A stretch of 64,000 nt of DNA. Origin: Lateolabrax maculatus. Its lineage: Eukaryota; Chordata; Actinopteri; Acropomatiformes; Lateolabracidae. The notes under the pieces were generated by a model, which was not told where the DNA came from, did no database searches, and was given only the letters and a program-made list of their open reading frames with translations. Below, in pieces: positions 1 through 17,880 of this stretch. Made by a program: the position numbers and the translations under genes. Numbering within the stretch: the stretch's first letter is position 1; each line of letters starts with the position of its first letter. The stretch spans positions 9,974,501 to 10,038,500 of the forward strand of contig CM062204.1 of the NCBI GenBank assembly GCA_031216445.1. The letters are read 5' to 3'.

Positions 1-84
1 GAAGTTCATCGCCCCCTGCTGGTGGAATCAGCAACACAAACATGTCAACCATGTCAGCCACTGCAAACTCTGACTGGCCCACAC
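1..84 (-). CDS. mmaa: mmaa coding exon 4, cut by window edge
   Basis: At least 84 bp; acceptor TGTTTTCAG ends at 85. Encodes [19 protein letters not shown] followed by PPAGGDEL. The exon continues beyond position 1. Confidence 0.92.
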
Positions 85-2634
85 CTGAAAACAAAAAGAC
101 AGATTTAACCGTCACAACTGACCAACAAAATAGAAAGATTGGATGCTGACTCTCACAGCAACTCTGAACCTAAATCACTGACCAACTGAAAATCTGAGAC
201 TAAATCCACAATAAAGAGCCAACAATTTGAATCCTGTAGTTACATCTCAGGATAATTTGATTTTACAGTAACATCCACAATAAAAAAAAAAATTTAAAAA
301 AAAAAGAAAAAAAAAAGCCTAGCCTCCGAGATGCAAAGAAGGTGTCTGATGAATAGGACTGGGTATCAAACCTCACTTAGTTTTTGATACTTGGTGCAAT
401 AAACAACATATGGTCTGTACGGAGTACTGAGAGTTACAATGAATACTTGCTGAGATTGTTACTCAATTTCTTATTCTTTGATCAGATATTTCCTGACTTC
501 ATTTGAGCCCTTCTAAAGGTAATGTGCCACTGCACTGAGTTGCCAGTTTTTTAAAGAAACAATTAACTGAAATGACAAGTTAAATATGATGGATGGGTAA
601 GAAAGAGCAGAATTACAGGACGAAAATATCCCAAAAATTACATTTTCTATTTTTGTATTTAAAAGGGTGTATATTATTACAAGTAAAATCAGCTAACAGA
701 GTGAAACCAAGATTATGATTAAACAAGGTTATATTGTAATTTGAGTGAAAACTCCCTTTGAGAAACACCTAGAAATCGCAGTGTCTTACCTACGGTCTCT
801 ACAAGAACAAGGTCATAACCCGCGCCCTCACAGAGAACAATGGCCTCATTAGTTGTTCTGGTGACTCCACCAAGTGTTCCTGAGGTCGGGGACGGCCTGA
901 TAAAAGCATTCATGTCCCTGGAGAGTTCAGTCATACGCGTCTTATCACCCATCAGAGACCCTGCGACAAGAAGGACTATTCAGTTTGTAGCATGAATTTA
1001 ACAACATGTGTAACAACCAGCATTATAGTTGTGGCCTACTTGACACATGAAAACATACACAAACATAGTAATCACTGAATCGTTTTTACACGTCACATTT
1101 CCCACATAAATCCACACTGCATTGTGTAGCACCCAATATGATGATGATGATTTGTGTCTCAGACCTCCTGTAGTGCAGGAGGACGGGTCAACAGCCAGAA
1201 CTGACACTTTATGTCCACGTCCTGTCAACATCTTCCCCACCACCTCGATGAAGGACGACTTCCCTGCTCCCGGAGGACCGGACAGACCTGAGAAATCAAC
1301 AAAGCGCTCAAAGCAGCAACAAATGGCACCAAGAATGGATTTCTCTGACTTCTTATAACTTTAAAAGAGACTTATATAAAAGCTAGGCAGATGTCTTTCC
1401 CTTACAGGTTTGAAACTAACACTGGTGACTAAACCGCGACTAAAACTAAAATAATTTAACTTACAATACAATAAATCTGTAGAATTGTTAAATTCTCCAG
1501 GGAACTCTTGTGTTTGTGTTGAGAAACCCTGAAAACTTTGAAATGGGAATTTTCAGCAAGGAAAAACTAATTCACAACGAGGAACTCCTACCACTTCCCA
1601 ACTCCATATCATGGGTCGCTCCTCGCTGTGGCCCTGTCCTGTAGAGGGGCCCTGTGTCAAAACCTTTTCTAAAGAAATCATTTGAGCTTATATCGGGCTC
1701 ACAGCTTCACACTCCTAAATCATTTTTTTTGATTTAATCACCACAAATTAACACAGAGGGAACCTGGGCCTACGTATAGTGTGCGTATACTGTGCTTGTT
1801 GGAAACTTGAAGGAGACAGGGTCCATATACTTCCACTCAGTGGCCACTCTATTAGGTACACCTGTAAAATGTAATCCAATCCAGTACAGCAGCTCAGCCA
1901 TTAATTCTACCTTTACAAAGACAATAATGTTCAGTTTTGATTGACAATGTCAGAGGGTTTTAACTGAACAATGCGTTTATAATTGAGGATGTAGTTTGCA
2001 CTGGTGTTGAACTGGACTGCATTAATCTGAAAGCTGTTTCTAATGTTTCGCTCACTCCATTTACAAAACATGAGCGCACATGACTTTAACAATAAACATG
2101 TAGTTGAATTAACAGTCTGACAGTGCCAACAAAAGCTGAACATTATAATCCTCCTAAATGTAGATCTGTTGTATTGGATTGCATTAAATTGCATTGGTAA
2201 ACACAACCATTTGTCCACTCATTAACCTCAGACCACACACCTACTCTGAAGGCCACCGGCTTCCCTCCATTGCGGCTCTCCTGCTCCCTCCTGTAGGCCA
2301 GCACCCTCTGCAGCAGCACCTGGGCCAGCTCTTTCTTCCTGGGATGCTCGGTCTCCACCAACGTGATGGACTCAGCCAGGGACGCCCGCTGTCCCCCGGT
2401 CAGCCCGTCGTACAGTTTGTCCAGCAGCCTCTCCTCGGGCCCGCTCAGGTCCTGGATGTGCTCCCGCAGCGCCGTGCTCACAGCCCGCCTGGGCTGGCCG
2501 CCCTGGCCGGGGAGGGTGCTCCGGTAGCGGGTGTGGGAGCCGGTGAGGGGCCCGTGGCGGAGGCAGCGTGTCCCGGCGGCGGAGGAGGGAAGGGAGGAGG
2601 TGAGGCGGAGCAGCGAGAAGCCTGAGCGTCGCAT
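1..2634 (-). CDS. mmaa: mmaa, methylmalonic aciduria type A protein (MeaB-type mitochondrial GTPase), 5' part of gene
   Basis: G3E-family P-loop GTPase that in vertebrates acts in mitochondria, gating adenosylcobalamin transfer to methylmalonyl-CoA mutase and protecting that enzyme. Coding exons are 2241-2634, 1165-1287, 790-960 and 1-84; the last runs off the window edge. They join in frame with GT-AG borders to about 257 residues of a protein that is 418 residues in human. Visible: an arginine-rich, acid-poor N-terminus suited to a mitochondrial presequence; a helical region with [20 protein letters not shown]; the P-loop GPPGAGKSS at residues 135-143; [15 protein letters not shown]; and the switch-like stretch ETVGVGQSEF. 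The start at 2634-2632 is the first ATG of the MMAA reading frame. Exon content and order agree with human MMAA throughout. About 40% of the protein, the C-terminal helical and dimerisation part, lies outside the window. Confidence 0.96.
790..960 (-). CDS. mmaa: mmaa coding exon 3 (switch region)
   Basis: 171 bp with acceptor TTGTCGCAG and donor TAG|GTAAGA. Encodes [19 protein letters not shown] through [13 protein letters not shown], nearly identical to mammalian MMAA. Confidence 0.94.
1165..1287 (-). CDS. mmaa: mmaa coding exon 2 (P-loop exon)
   Basis: 123 bp with acceptor TTTCTCAG at 1288 and donor GAG|GTCTGA at 1165/1164. Encodes [20 protein letters not shown] and, further on, [12 protein letters not shown]. 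The donor is unusually weak (C at +3), but the frame across the junction (TTG-G-SLMGDK) fits the family exactly. Confidence 0.93.
1835..2195. mobile_element. Non-autonomous DNA transposon-like element with the TTATTAGGTACACCTG-type end
   Basis: Begins with CAGTGGCCACTCTATTAGGT, a degenerate form of an end motif common in teleost genomes. The segments near 1873-1897 (AATCCAATCCAGTACAGCAG) and 2165-2180 (TGTTGTATTGGATTGCATT) are imperfect inverted copies. A related end fragment lies near 41855-41885. The family name is not certain. Confidence 0.5.
2241..2634 (-). CDS. mmaa: mmaa coding exon 1 (residues 1-131, presequence and N-terminal helices)
   Basis: 394 bp from ATG (2634-2632) to donor TAG|GTGTGT at 2241/2240. 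It ends one base into a Gly codon, completed by the exon at 1287. It lies inside a CpG-rich block. Confidence 0.93.
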
Positions 2635-3130
2635 TTTTACTGGACAAAGTTTGGCATCTAAGAGGAGACACGGGAAGATAAAAAAACAACGAGTCAGTGG
2701 TGATTTTCAAACTGGTTAACGACGGTTTAAAGTGTTTTAGGATTAAGACGACGAAAGAGAGGTCCTGTCCTCTTCGGGACGCGTTATTTTTGTCTGTATC
2801 TCAGGCTGAAACATGTTTCGGTAGCTGTGACAGAGCTACATGACTAACCAGGCACCAGAGTTACAAAACCGTCCGCTGTGTTAAACGTTTTCTCCCGTTA
2901 GACGTTGGGCTAACGTTTCGCTAACGCAGCTGCGGCCCGACCCGTGAGTTTAAATACAGAAACATAGCCGACAAACACTTTAAACAAACTGGCCATTAAG
3001 TTTGAGAGGAAAGTTCACGCTGACCTCGGAGCAGCTGCACGGAGGTGTTACAGGTTACATGTCAACGGTTACCGCTCCGCCGCAGCATCATCCGTCCTCT
3101 TCCGGTTTCCGGTGACGCACGACGCCGCCC
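2250..3130 (-). promoter_or_regulatory. CpG-rich promoter region of mmaa
   Basis: CpG dinucleotides are dense here compared with the flanking DNA, and the block overlaps the first coding exon. At 3099-3113 the minus strand reads ACCGGAAACCGGAAG, two adjacent ETS-type GGAA cores, next to TGCGTCA. This is a TATA-less housekeeping layout. Paired ETS (GABP/NRF-2) cores are common in promoters of nuclear genes for mitochondrial proteins; use of these ones is inferred. The transcription start is probably between about 2650 and 3110. Confidence 0.6.
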
Positions 3131-4900
3131 CCCCGACAAACGGTTCCGTCGATTTATTTATACAATTAAAATATCTCCAAACTTTATACATTAAAATGTC
3201 TATAAAAAGTATTTTAAAACGGCCTTTGTAAAAATAAAAAATAAATAATAATGTAAAAAAAAAAAAAAAAGGTAAACGTTAAAATGAAAATCTAATGACG
3301 GTGGACAGATTCCGCCTGCAGGTGGCAGCAGAGGTTAACTTTCACATCCCACCTGAAGCCACGAGATGATCCTTCTCCCTGACAATGATCAAACCTCAAA
3401 CATGTAGTGACCTCCTGATTGTTCACTGTAGTTTGTTTGTAGGTGTTACATCCAAAGCATTCACTTATTTGGTGAAAACATTAAAATATTAGTTTTTAAG
3501 AGAGGACTGGCCCGAGCCTACTCCAAAAGGTTTAATTTGGATTAATGATTATAATTTGTTGATTTTTTGGACTAATTAACTACATAACAGATAATAAAAT
3601 ATTGGGCAACCGAACAGTACAGCAGTGGGGATGTGGGGGTCAACACCAAAAATGAATAAAACAAGAAAATAAAACAGGAATGACCGAAAAATGTGTAAAA
3701 GCTGCGACTTCTAAACTTTCCAAACTTTTTATTTGGGCTGTACTGTAAAACAAATTGTAATTAATTTACATATTGCACATAAATTGCACCTGGGGTTTTA
3801 GAGGCACCAACAGGGCAGTTGTCCACTTTGCCTGGTTGGTAATCCAGCCATTGTTATTTTACCAAAACCTGTTAATTCTCATTGTTTAATTAGTAAAGAA
3901 AAGCACTTAACCATTCAAAACCTAGAAACTAAGAAAAGGCCTGTCCTGGCTAAAGCCTCCCAAGCAGATTTAATTAAGAGGAACTTTTATTTTATAGGCT
4001 CTTGGACTCAAAGTGCATGGCAGACATTCAAATATTTAGAAAAAAAATGGGCCTTCGTCTAGTAAAACAATGGAAACTTTAGTGAGAATTAGACATGAAT
4101 AAAACAATCAAGATACAGCAATATTGACAGAAAATGCACAAAATCTGCATCCATTTAAGTGCAAAAATAGTGTTTGTTACGACTCTATCGCAAGACAAAT
4201 CTTCATGTTTCCTGAAAAATTAATTGACTCTGACACTTTTATTGCTGTGTTTCAAATCCCTGATTACATTTGGTTTTCAGAGTTTGGAATGGAAGGACAG
4301 ACAATCGGTACATCACAGGGCTGGAACACGCAGGGTAGACAACACTCAGCAACACTCGTAAGTCATGGACATTCAGACTCTCTAGTCCACCTGACGTGCT
4401 TGTCTGTGGAATTTGGGAGAAACATGCAAACTCTTGGGAGGCAACAGTACTAACCACTGAGCAACCAAACCACCCACTTCATGTTCAGTCAAAACGAAAC
4501 TCCTGCACGCACAAACACACACACACACACACTCACATTTAAATCAGTGATTTCCAGGGGAGCTTCCTGGAACATTGTTGTAACTGTTCCAGTACTGTCA
4601 CAATGTGCCCCATAAAACAAAGGAGAACACACGATTTCATGCATTTTCCTGCAATTTACTGGAAAATGCAATTATGCTTAACATTAGTGCAGTTGCCTTT
4701 CAGATGCACTTGTAATTGTTGGGCCACCCTAATTGAAGGTCTACGTCCACAGACACACAGACACACACACACAGTGGTTGATGTTTTTGAAAGTCCCTAA
4801 CAATACCATGATGCATATTTTCTTAGCATGGGTGGCCTGTAATTAAACAGACAGGCACACAAAGACACACACACATGCCCTGACATAGTGCCCATAAAAG
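3131..4900. other. Intergenic region between mmaa and the smad1 3' end
   Basis: AT-rich sequence with A-runs (3220-3275), a degenerate SINE (4290-4475) and two short CA tracts (near 4515-4535 and 4755-4775). No gene seen. Confidence 0.6.
4290..4475 (-). mobile_element. Degenerate tRNA-type SINE copy
   Basis: Read on the minus strand it contains GGTTGCTCAGTGGTTAGTAC, then TGTTGCCTCCCAAGAGTTTG, CATGTTTCTCCC and CCACAGACAAGCACGTCAGG. These match the order of blocks in a very common fish SINE whose head is tRNA-like (box A-like GTGGCTCAGTGGTTAGCA). It is diverged and lacks an intact box B, so it is probably an old copy. Confidence 0.55.
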
Positions 4901-4930
4901 AGACAGAAATGTTGCAAGTAATGAAACAAA

Positions 4931-4936
4931 TTTATT
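4931..4936 (-). terminator. Probable smad1 polyadenylation signal
   Basis: AATAAA on the minus strand (TTTATT on plus), about 1.47 kb below the smad1 stop. It is followed 50-70 nt downstream by the GT-rich tract CATGTGTGTGTGTCTTTGTG, as expected of a cleavage/polyadenylation site. Another AATAAA lies at 5177-5182. Inferred, not proven. Confidence 0.45.
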
Positions 4937-6404
4937 GAATCTTCCAGTAGAGGCTTGATATTCATGGAATAAAACTGCTTTTCTGGGAGTTTTACTGAGC
5001 AAAAAAACAAAGGAAAAAACAAAACAAAAACAAAAACAAAGAGGCAATGTGTGAAAGTGCAGACAAACAAAACAGAAAACATGTTCAAAAATACAAAAAG
5101 AATGTAAAGAGTAATACAGTTTAATAGCAAAGAGGACTGCTCAAAGCATCAAAAAATTTAATGACAAAATCTGCATTTTATTTAAAAAAAAATCATATTA
5201 GGAGATCAGTAACTGACACCCTTCTCTCAGTCAACAATTAAAATTTGAATGCTCAACATTTTCCCATAACAGTCATTTAACAAGTTTTGCTTAGTCAATG
5301 TAATAAGAGAAAGAAGCACAGTCACTGCAGTATTTATGTCAATGTGACTCCGTATTTGACACATTTGATTTTGCTGCAGAGTATACAGCAAGGGACAAAC
5401 TAAACTGCACTTGTATTTGCCTCTGCTTCATGTGGTGTTCAGCTACCAGTCTTAAATGTGTAACACTACACTAACCAAACTATGCTTTGCAAAACCAGAC
5501 TGCACAGCACATATTCTAATAGTGAATATATCTAAACACTATTCTTTTTTTTCTTAAAATTCATTTGAAACACGAGTGTAACAGAAGATGAGCAACATTT
5601 AAACATTAGTCTTTTTTTTGTGAATAGTCTGAAATGCCCTTTTAGTGCCATGCCCCACACTAAACCCCAGTCTAAACTCTCAAAATCCTATTATTTTTCC
5701 TGATCTGTGATGTGGGATTTCATTTTTATAGTAACTTTGTACTGCTTATCTATTAACTAAAAAAAGAACACTTTGAGTAACAGCATACTTGTTTAAGTAT
5801 CCAGAGATGATTAAAAAATTTCAGTCATATTGGTCAACTTCCAAGTCCCTGCTAACTTTTTACATGTCCTAAGTACATTTCATGCCAACCTCACTGCAGT
5901 CAGGCAGAAGACAGCAGCCAACTGCAATTTTGGAGACCTGGAATGTCCCATAATTATTGTAACTACACACGTATATCTGGATTTCAGAGGGAATATTTAT
6001 ATGCAAACTAGTAATGAGTCAGAATAATAGAACAATGAAAAAGAGACATTTTGGGAGCAAGATCAGGGAGGATACTTGCGTCATGATGAGTGTGATGGAT
6101 TAATTATTACAGTTGGTCACAAAGATCAAGTATCTTCCAGTTGCATCCCGCTCACTTTGCTTACTCCTCTCCCAGACTGTAAATGTGCCCAATTCAGACA
6201 TCCTTCAAGTAGAGAACAAACCGACCCATTTAACAACCCGCCCAGCCCTACTGGTCCCAGGTCAGCTTGTGTTTCAGTCAAAGCCTCTATCAGTTATCGG
6301 AAAAGGCAGACTGGCTGAACCACAAGCCAATCTTTGACCCTATTCTTGCTACTTTGACCAAAATGCTGGGGTATGGACAGCCACAGGGCTGAGGACAGTG
6401 AAGC
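4937..6404 (-). other. Probable smad1 3' untranslated region
   Basis: Follows the smad1 stop codon directly and has no convincing coding frame. It is AT-rich and contains few recognisable repeats. Its extent is inferred from the candidate polyadenylation signal. Confidence 0.45.
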
Positions 6405-12874
<6,470 letters not shown>

Positions 12875-13491
12875 TCAGATAATCCTCAGCTTCCAAGATG
12901 TAAGATCGGATCCTTTTGACAGTCACTTACTAGAAGAAAAGGAGAAGTAGGTTTAGTATCTATGAGTAAACGTTTCTTCCCACAGAGATTACAAACATGC
13001 TTCTGCAAATCAGTTCTGCTTGCTGTGTCCTTTCTTTAATAAAGATGCAGCAACTATGATGAACAATTTTGCTTCACTGGCAGCACTGATGTATCACCTG
13101 TCGATTGCCGGAACAACCCTCGATGAGGCCATGATGTCACCATTATAGCTGTTACAGCCATGTCAGCCATGGCTTCTGGGAAACTGGCAGAGGACACCCG
13201 CCTGTGAACATCCGCCCCTACCAGACATTGTCCAGATAGCTTCCTGTCCATATGGCTTGTCACATTACCACCACTCACTAACGTCATTTACAGCAAAGGA
13301 CTTCACATACACTATGCAGTTTACGCCACCTTTAGGAATTTAGCCTGCAGGTTTAACACCTGATTCACCTTGCAGGAATGTATGCACTTTTGCAGGTTAA
13401 ATCTGCCACGTGTCCATTTTTTCAACATCTATTGCGCAGCTATATGGCAGCTGAATCCACCAGCAGCTGAAAACTCCAGCAGGGCTACAAC

Positions 13492-13700
13492 TAACCATTA
13501 TTTTCATTATCAATTATTCTGAGACTTATTTTCACAATTAAGTCATTGTTTTGCCTATAAAATATCAGACTTTTTTTCTAGAGCCTCACCTCAGCAATGA
13601 TGACCACAATAACATGAGCAATTGAATACAATGGCTATGAAACCCTTCCGTTTATCGAAATTGTTGATATAAAAAAGAAACTCCACGTTGTTAGCTGTAG
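13492..13700 (+). repeat. Copy of teleost CGATTAATC-type interspersed repeat
   Basis: Head GGGCTACAACTAACCATTAT then TTTCATTATCAATTATTCTG and CCTATAAAATATCAGAC. Related copies in this window: about 10335-10395, 15365-15575, 21221-21510, 36345-36560 and 51640-51880. Confidence 0.6.
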
Positions 13701-14591
13701 AACTGCTATAGTGGAGTGGCAAACAAAGTTATTTGCCTGACGACTCTGCATATATGTGATATATTTGAAAAGGTCTTTCAGATTTCAGAGGAAGGAGCTT
13801 TTCAATGAGCCGCCTGCTGCGGTAAACGTTCTATAAAGCTTTAACACCAGCAACCAACAAACACTGGGTTTGGGCATGAATCTGGCAATGTGCAGGACAA
13901 TAAAAAAGGAAGTGCATGTGGACCCCAGGATAAATGTGCCCATTCACTCGGGTCCCACAGGAGCAATTCAGCAGCCAGGAGGTACACGCATTGTAGCTTT
14001 TAAAAGGGAAAACAAGAGCACATTGAGCTCTGCCTGTTCCACAGTCTTTTCAGGTTTTTCTGAATGCAATTAGGGAGATAAAAACATAGTTATGGTTGAG
14101 GTTTGGCTGTGCATAAATGTCCAGATGCAATCCCAGAATCAAATAAACAGCTTGTCAGAAATCCACCACCTTTTATCCGCACTGACTCATGGGTGAGGAT
14201 GCATCACTCTCTGACAGTAAGGCCTGCAGTATATTGGATTTCCTACGAGCAGGAACAAATACATCATTAAGTCTGCTCTGTAGTTATTCTTGGCCCTTCA
14301 GATTATGGGATGAATAGCGATTTCTATCTTTGTCAGCTACTGCATGTGTACTGACAAACGGGCAGGGAAGTTTGATGAGAACAGGTGCTGTTTACGACAC
14401 ATGTGTGTGTTTGTGTGTAGTGTGTGTATGTGTGTGTTGTGGGGGCACTGGACACTTACTATTGCCAACCACACTGCCAGGAAAGCAGCAAATTGCACCT
14501 ATACTTAGCTTAGCCATCACATTGGTTATTCAAAAGTGACGCTGAACTACTAACATACGAGGGAGGGGACACATGGGTGGACCTGGGGTTT

Positions 14592-14595
<4 letters not shown>

Positions 14596-14629
<34 letters not shown>
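14596..14629. repeat. (GT)n microsatellite
   Basis: About 17 TG units. Confidence 0.97.
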
Positions 14630-14979
14630 CATGAGATCAAGGGAAAACATATCTCAGTACTGATATCTCTTGTGCTTTAAGACCCCACTGTGATATCACA
14701 TCCTGCTCCACCATTAAAAAGACAGGAAACAAGGCTGCGTAGTTACGTCTTCATATCTGTCATCACCAGCACAGCAGCGACATCACTTCCTTTCCTGTCT
14801 TTCTTTCTCACTCTCTCACCACGAACGCTCCTTTCTTTGCAGTGAAACTGTTTCAGAGTGGAGGAGGATGGGTCAGAAATGTCATGGGTGCGGCCTCTGC
14901 TCCCACCTGTTTGGTCATTGTAGCAGCTTTATTTCATTAATGTTGCCTCAAACTTAATATACAAACTACTCTCATTATC

Positions 14980-15679
14980 AGGGTTGGGTAACCGTTGAAC
15001 TTTTTTGACAAAGGGTGATATGACACAGTTTAATTTTAAGTACCAATACCAATTATTTTTCGATATCCTACTTTAGGGAATATAAACATGTTTTCTACAA
15101 AATCCTTTATTTGTAATTAACAAAAGAAGCCTGAGTTTCCAAATGTTAATGTTGTCTAAACACAAGCAGCCGTACAAGAAAATTGCCTGAACAAAATAGA
15201 GAAGAATTCAGATTTAAGTCAATATCGGCTCAAAGAATAAGTAAACAAGATTAGGGCATAACACAGCTAACAATGCACTTAATTATTGTTGGTCTATACA
15301 ACGTCACATAGTAAAAAAAGCCCATAACAATTTCCCAGAGCCCAAACTAACATATTCAAATTATTAAAAAGCTTTCTAAAAACCTAAATATATTCAGTTT
15401 ATTGTAATTTAAGATGAGGAAAAGCACCAAATCATTTCACATGAGAAGTGAAACCATCACATTTTTTGATAATTTTGCTTGAAAAAGGACTTTTGGAAAC
15501 GTTTAACCGATTATCAAAATAGTTGCAGATTTGTTTTCTGGCAATCGACTATTGTATTAATCATCTCAGCTCTAAGCAAGATTACAAATCTGACCAAACA
15601 TTTTTTGCCTGCTTTCAGTATGTGACAGCTACGAACATATTTCAGTCAGCACCAAGAAAGTATGTTCAATACCCAGCCT
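14980..15679. mobile_element. MITE-like element with AGGGTTGGGTA / TACCCAGCCT ends
   Basis: The left end AGGGTTGGGTAACCGTTGAA and right end GTTCAATACCCAGCCT are inverted copies. The interior contains a unit (CTACAAAATCC...GTACAAGAAAATTGCCTGA) related to the tandem duplication at 19333-19498, and a CGATTAATC-family insertion near its right end. hAT assignment is tentative, as no clear 8-bp target duplication is visible. Confidence 0.55.
15365..15575 (-). repeat. Copy of teleost CGATTAATC-type repeat
   Basis: Contains TATATTCAGTTTATTGTAAT, GGAAACGTTTAACCGATTAT, CAAAATAGTTGCAGA and TTAATCATCTCAGCTCTAA, the tail blocks of the family. Nested in the 14980-15679 element. Confidence 0.55.
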
Positions 15680-16551
15680 GAATCAAAGGTACGGCCTCTG
15701 CTCGCCCCTGCTCCGCCACCAAATTCTCAAACTACATATATAAACTACTGTCATGATTGTTGTTATAATATCATTAAATTGACTGCACTATACTGAGTGT
15801 GTAGCATAACAATACAACATAAAGTTCAAAAAAAGCAAAAACTGCATTATCATCTTTGTACCTCGGTCACCAGCCAGATATACAGGGAGTCTTTTTGATC
15901 CACTTTCAGCCACAGAGCTGCTTTGATGGCGTCTCAGGAACAGCACTATCAGCACAACTTCAAGACTAGCTGCAGAAAGACAACCTTAATCCATTTCAGA
16001 TGAAAGAATCTAGAAAGTTCTGTAACATCTGGAGCAGGCTTCACAATGCTCTAATGTCATTCTGCTGCAGCTGGAGACCATATCTCTTGGATATTTGACT
16101 GCTGGCCTGACTGAATGTTTATTTTAAGGGTCTTATATGGCTTTGTATTGGTTCTTTGGACAATGCTAGTTTAGAGTTATCTGTGAGGCAGTCAAAACAC
16201 AAAACACTGTGCCTCCCTGTTCCTATACCTACCCTGCACTAACTTTTCGAATGACGCTCTGAAAATGTAACTTGAAATACAGTTCACATGCAGGAAGTTT
16301 TGCAGCTTGTTTGTCAAAAGAAATTTAATCTTAGACCTAATCTAAATGTAAACTAAAAGCCCTTCATTGGAGATTTTGGCACATATTTTGTCACACTGAA
16401 AGATCTTGATTCCAGTACTTTCCACACAGACAGAAGTTTGAGCTTCAGCTGTTCACTAATACTCTCATAATGGAACTGAAAGGCCATTTGGTATCACCTC
16501 CTGATTCAGTAGGATATTGTGTACATATCAGCTGATTTGTGTTTGCAGTTA

Positions 16552-17051
16552 AGGGCTGTTCACACCAAGAACGATAACTATAAAGACAACTATAAATACA
16601 TCGTTTTAAAATCGTTCTAACCTTTCCCAAAACTAAGTTTTCCAACTATACAACGACAGTGGCGAACGATATCGTTTGGATCACTTTCAGAGCGATTTGA
16701 TGAATGATAGAAACACTGACAAAATCCATCAGAATTTATTATCATATAATATATACAGAAGGACAGGAGTTATTTAAAACTTAGGCTACAGGCCTAAGTT
16801 TTGTGTTTGTTAAGGTTTATTTGGGAAAACGGTCATTGTGCAGAATTACCAGTCAATCTGTAAATTGACCAACTCAGTGGTCATTGTGCACATTTAAATA
16901 TCCATTTTTATCCATCAATATCCATTTTCCTAAGCTGCCGACGCAGCTGCAGAGCGCAGCACCTCTGTTTACAGAACGTTATTGTTTATCAGTGTAGATG
17001 ATCACATCGTTACCGTTATCTTTATAATTATTGTTCTTGGTGCTCGGCCCT
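16552..17051. mobile_element. Harbinger-like MITE, 500 bp, with TTA target duplication
   Basis: Left end AGGGCTGTTCACACCAAGAA then CGATAACTATAAAGAC. The right end read in reverse is AGGGCCGAGCACCAAGAACA then ATAATTATAAAGATAAC, an imperfect terminal inverted repeat of about 37 bp. It is flanked on both sides by TTA (16549-16551 and 17052-17054), the 3-bp TWA duplication expected of PIF/Harbinger elements. No transposase frame inside. Confidence 0.75.
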
Positions 17052-17724
17052 TTAATCTTGTTGTTTTTATTTAATTGAATGAAACAGCCCAAAACACAAA
17101 TGCATTCATTTCACATGAATAAAAAGCACAAATTCTCTTCCTGCACTATATGAGCTCTATGAAGATGTATTCCTACATCTATATGTAGTCATTAACCTTT
17201 GAGGCCATCACCCATGTCTCACACAGTCAATGAAGAGTCACACAGATGCCTGCAGTGGCCTTGGCTGCTGCTCCCCTCCCTATAAAAGCTGAAACACACA
17301 CCATCATTTACACAACAGGGCCATAAAAACCCCTCTGACATTCCCTACAGCTGAGTCCGGGCAATGCTCTCTCGCTATTGTGTTAGTGGCAGCTTGTTAT
17401 GGCCATCAGTTAGCCCACCAGACAGAAACTGAGGCTAATGGGAGCACAGAGTGGGATCATGCGACACTGACAGGCGGAGGCTTTGACCCACCTGGTGCGA
17501 GCTGTTGGCCACTACACTAGCCCTATGGATCATTTTGCACCGCTCCAGTGTCTGTTAATCAATTTAAGCCTGGGCTGTGTAGGATGAGGAGGCAGTAATG
17601 ATGCTCTCTGGACCCTCCCCAGGGACGGAGCATTATAAAGAAGCTACATTATTTATCAGCAGGGTCCTGGATGCGGCCTCCATTAGCCCCTGCTCAATGG
17701 AGTCACTGGCTATAAACAGAGGAA

Positions 17725-17880
17725 AGCAGGAAGAGAGAGTGCGATAGATATAGAGACAGGGAGAGGAAGAGAAGGGGAATGATGCAGAAAGAGAAAGAGA
17801 GGAAGAAAGTGAGAGTGACAGCAAAGCCAGAGATGTAAGACGGAGTGAGTGTTTTGGAGAGAGAGAGATGGAAAACACTC
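17725..17880. repeat. Purine-rich (GA/GAA) low-complexity tract
   Basis: Plus strand is dominated by GAGA, GGAAGAGAAGG and AAAGAGAAAG runs with few pyrimidines. It produces spurious serine/leucine-rich frames on the other strand. Confidence 0.8.

Larger units (their letters stand above)
85..2240 (-). other. mmaa introns (85-789, 961-1164, 1288-2240)
   Basis: Three introns between the mmaa exons. The 85-789 intron holds an A-rich tract (about 280-318) and, from about 354, a copy of a terminal motif ACTGGGTATCAAACC of a dispersed fish element. The 1288-2240 intron holds the inverted-repeat element listed at 1835-2195. No other coding potential is evident. Confidence 0.6.

Noticed and set aside
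2194..2719. Plus-strand open frames opposite the first mmaa exon (up to 143 codons)
   Set aside because: They are shadows of the GC-rich mmaa exon on the other strand; the minus-strand frame matches MMAA throughout.
4290..4475. A functional tRNA gene (box A-like GCTCAGTGGTTAG)
   Set aside because: No intact box B or cloverleaf; followed by SINE body sequence.
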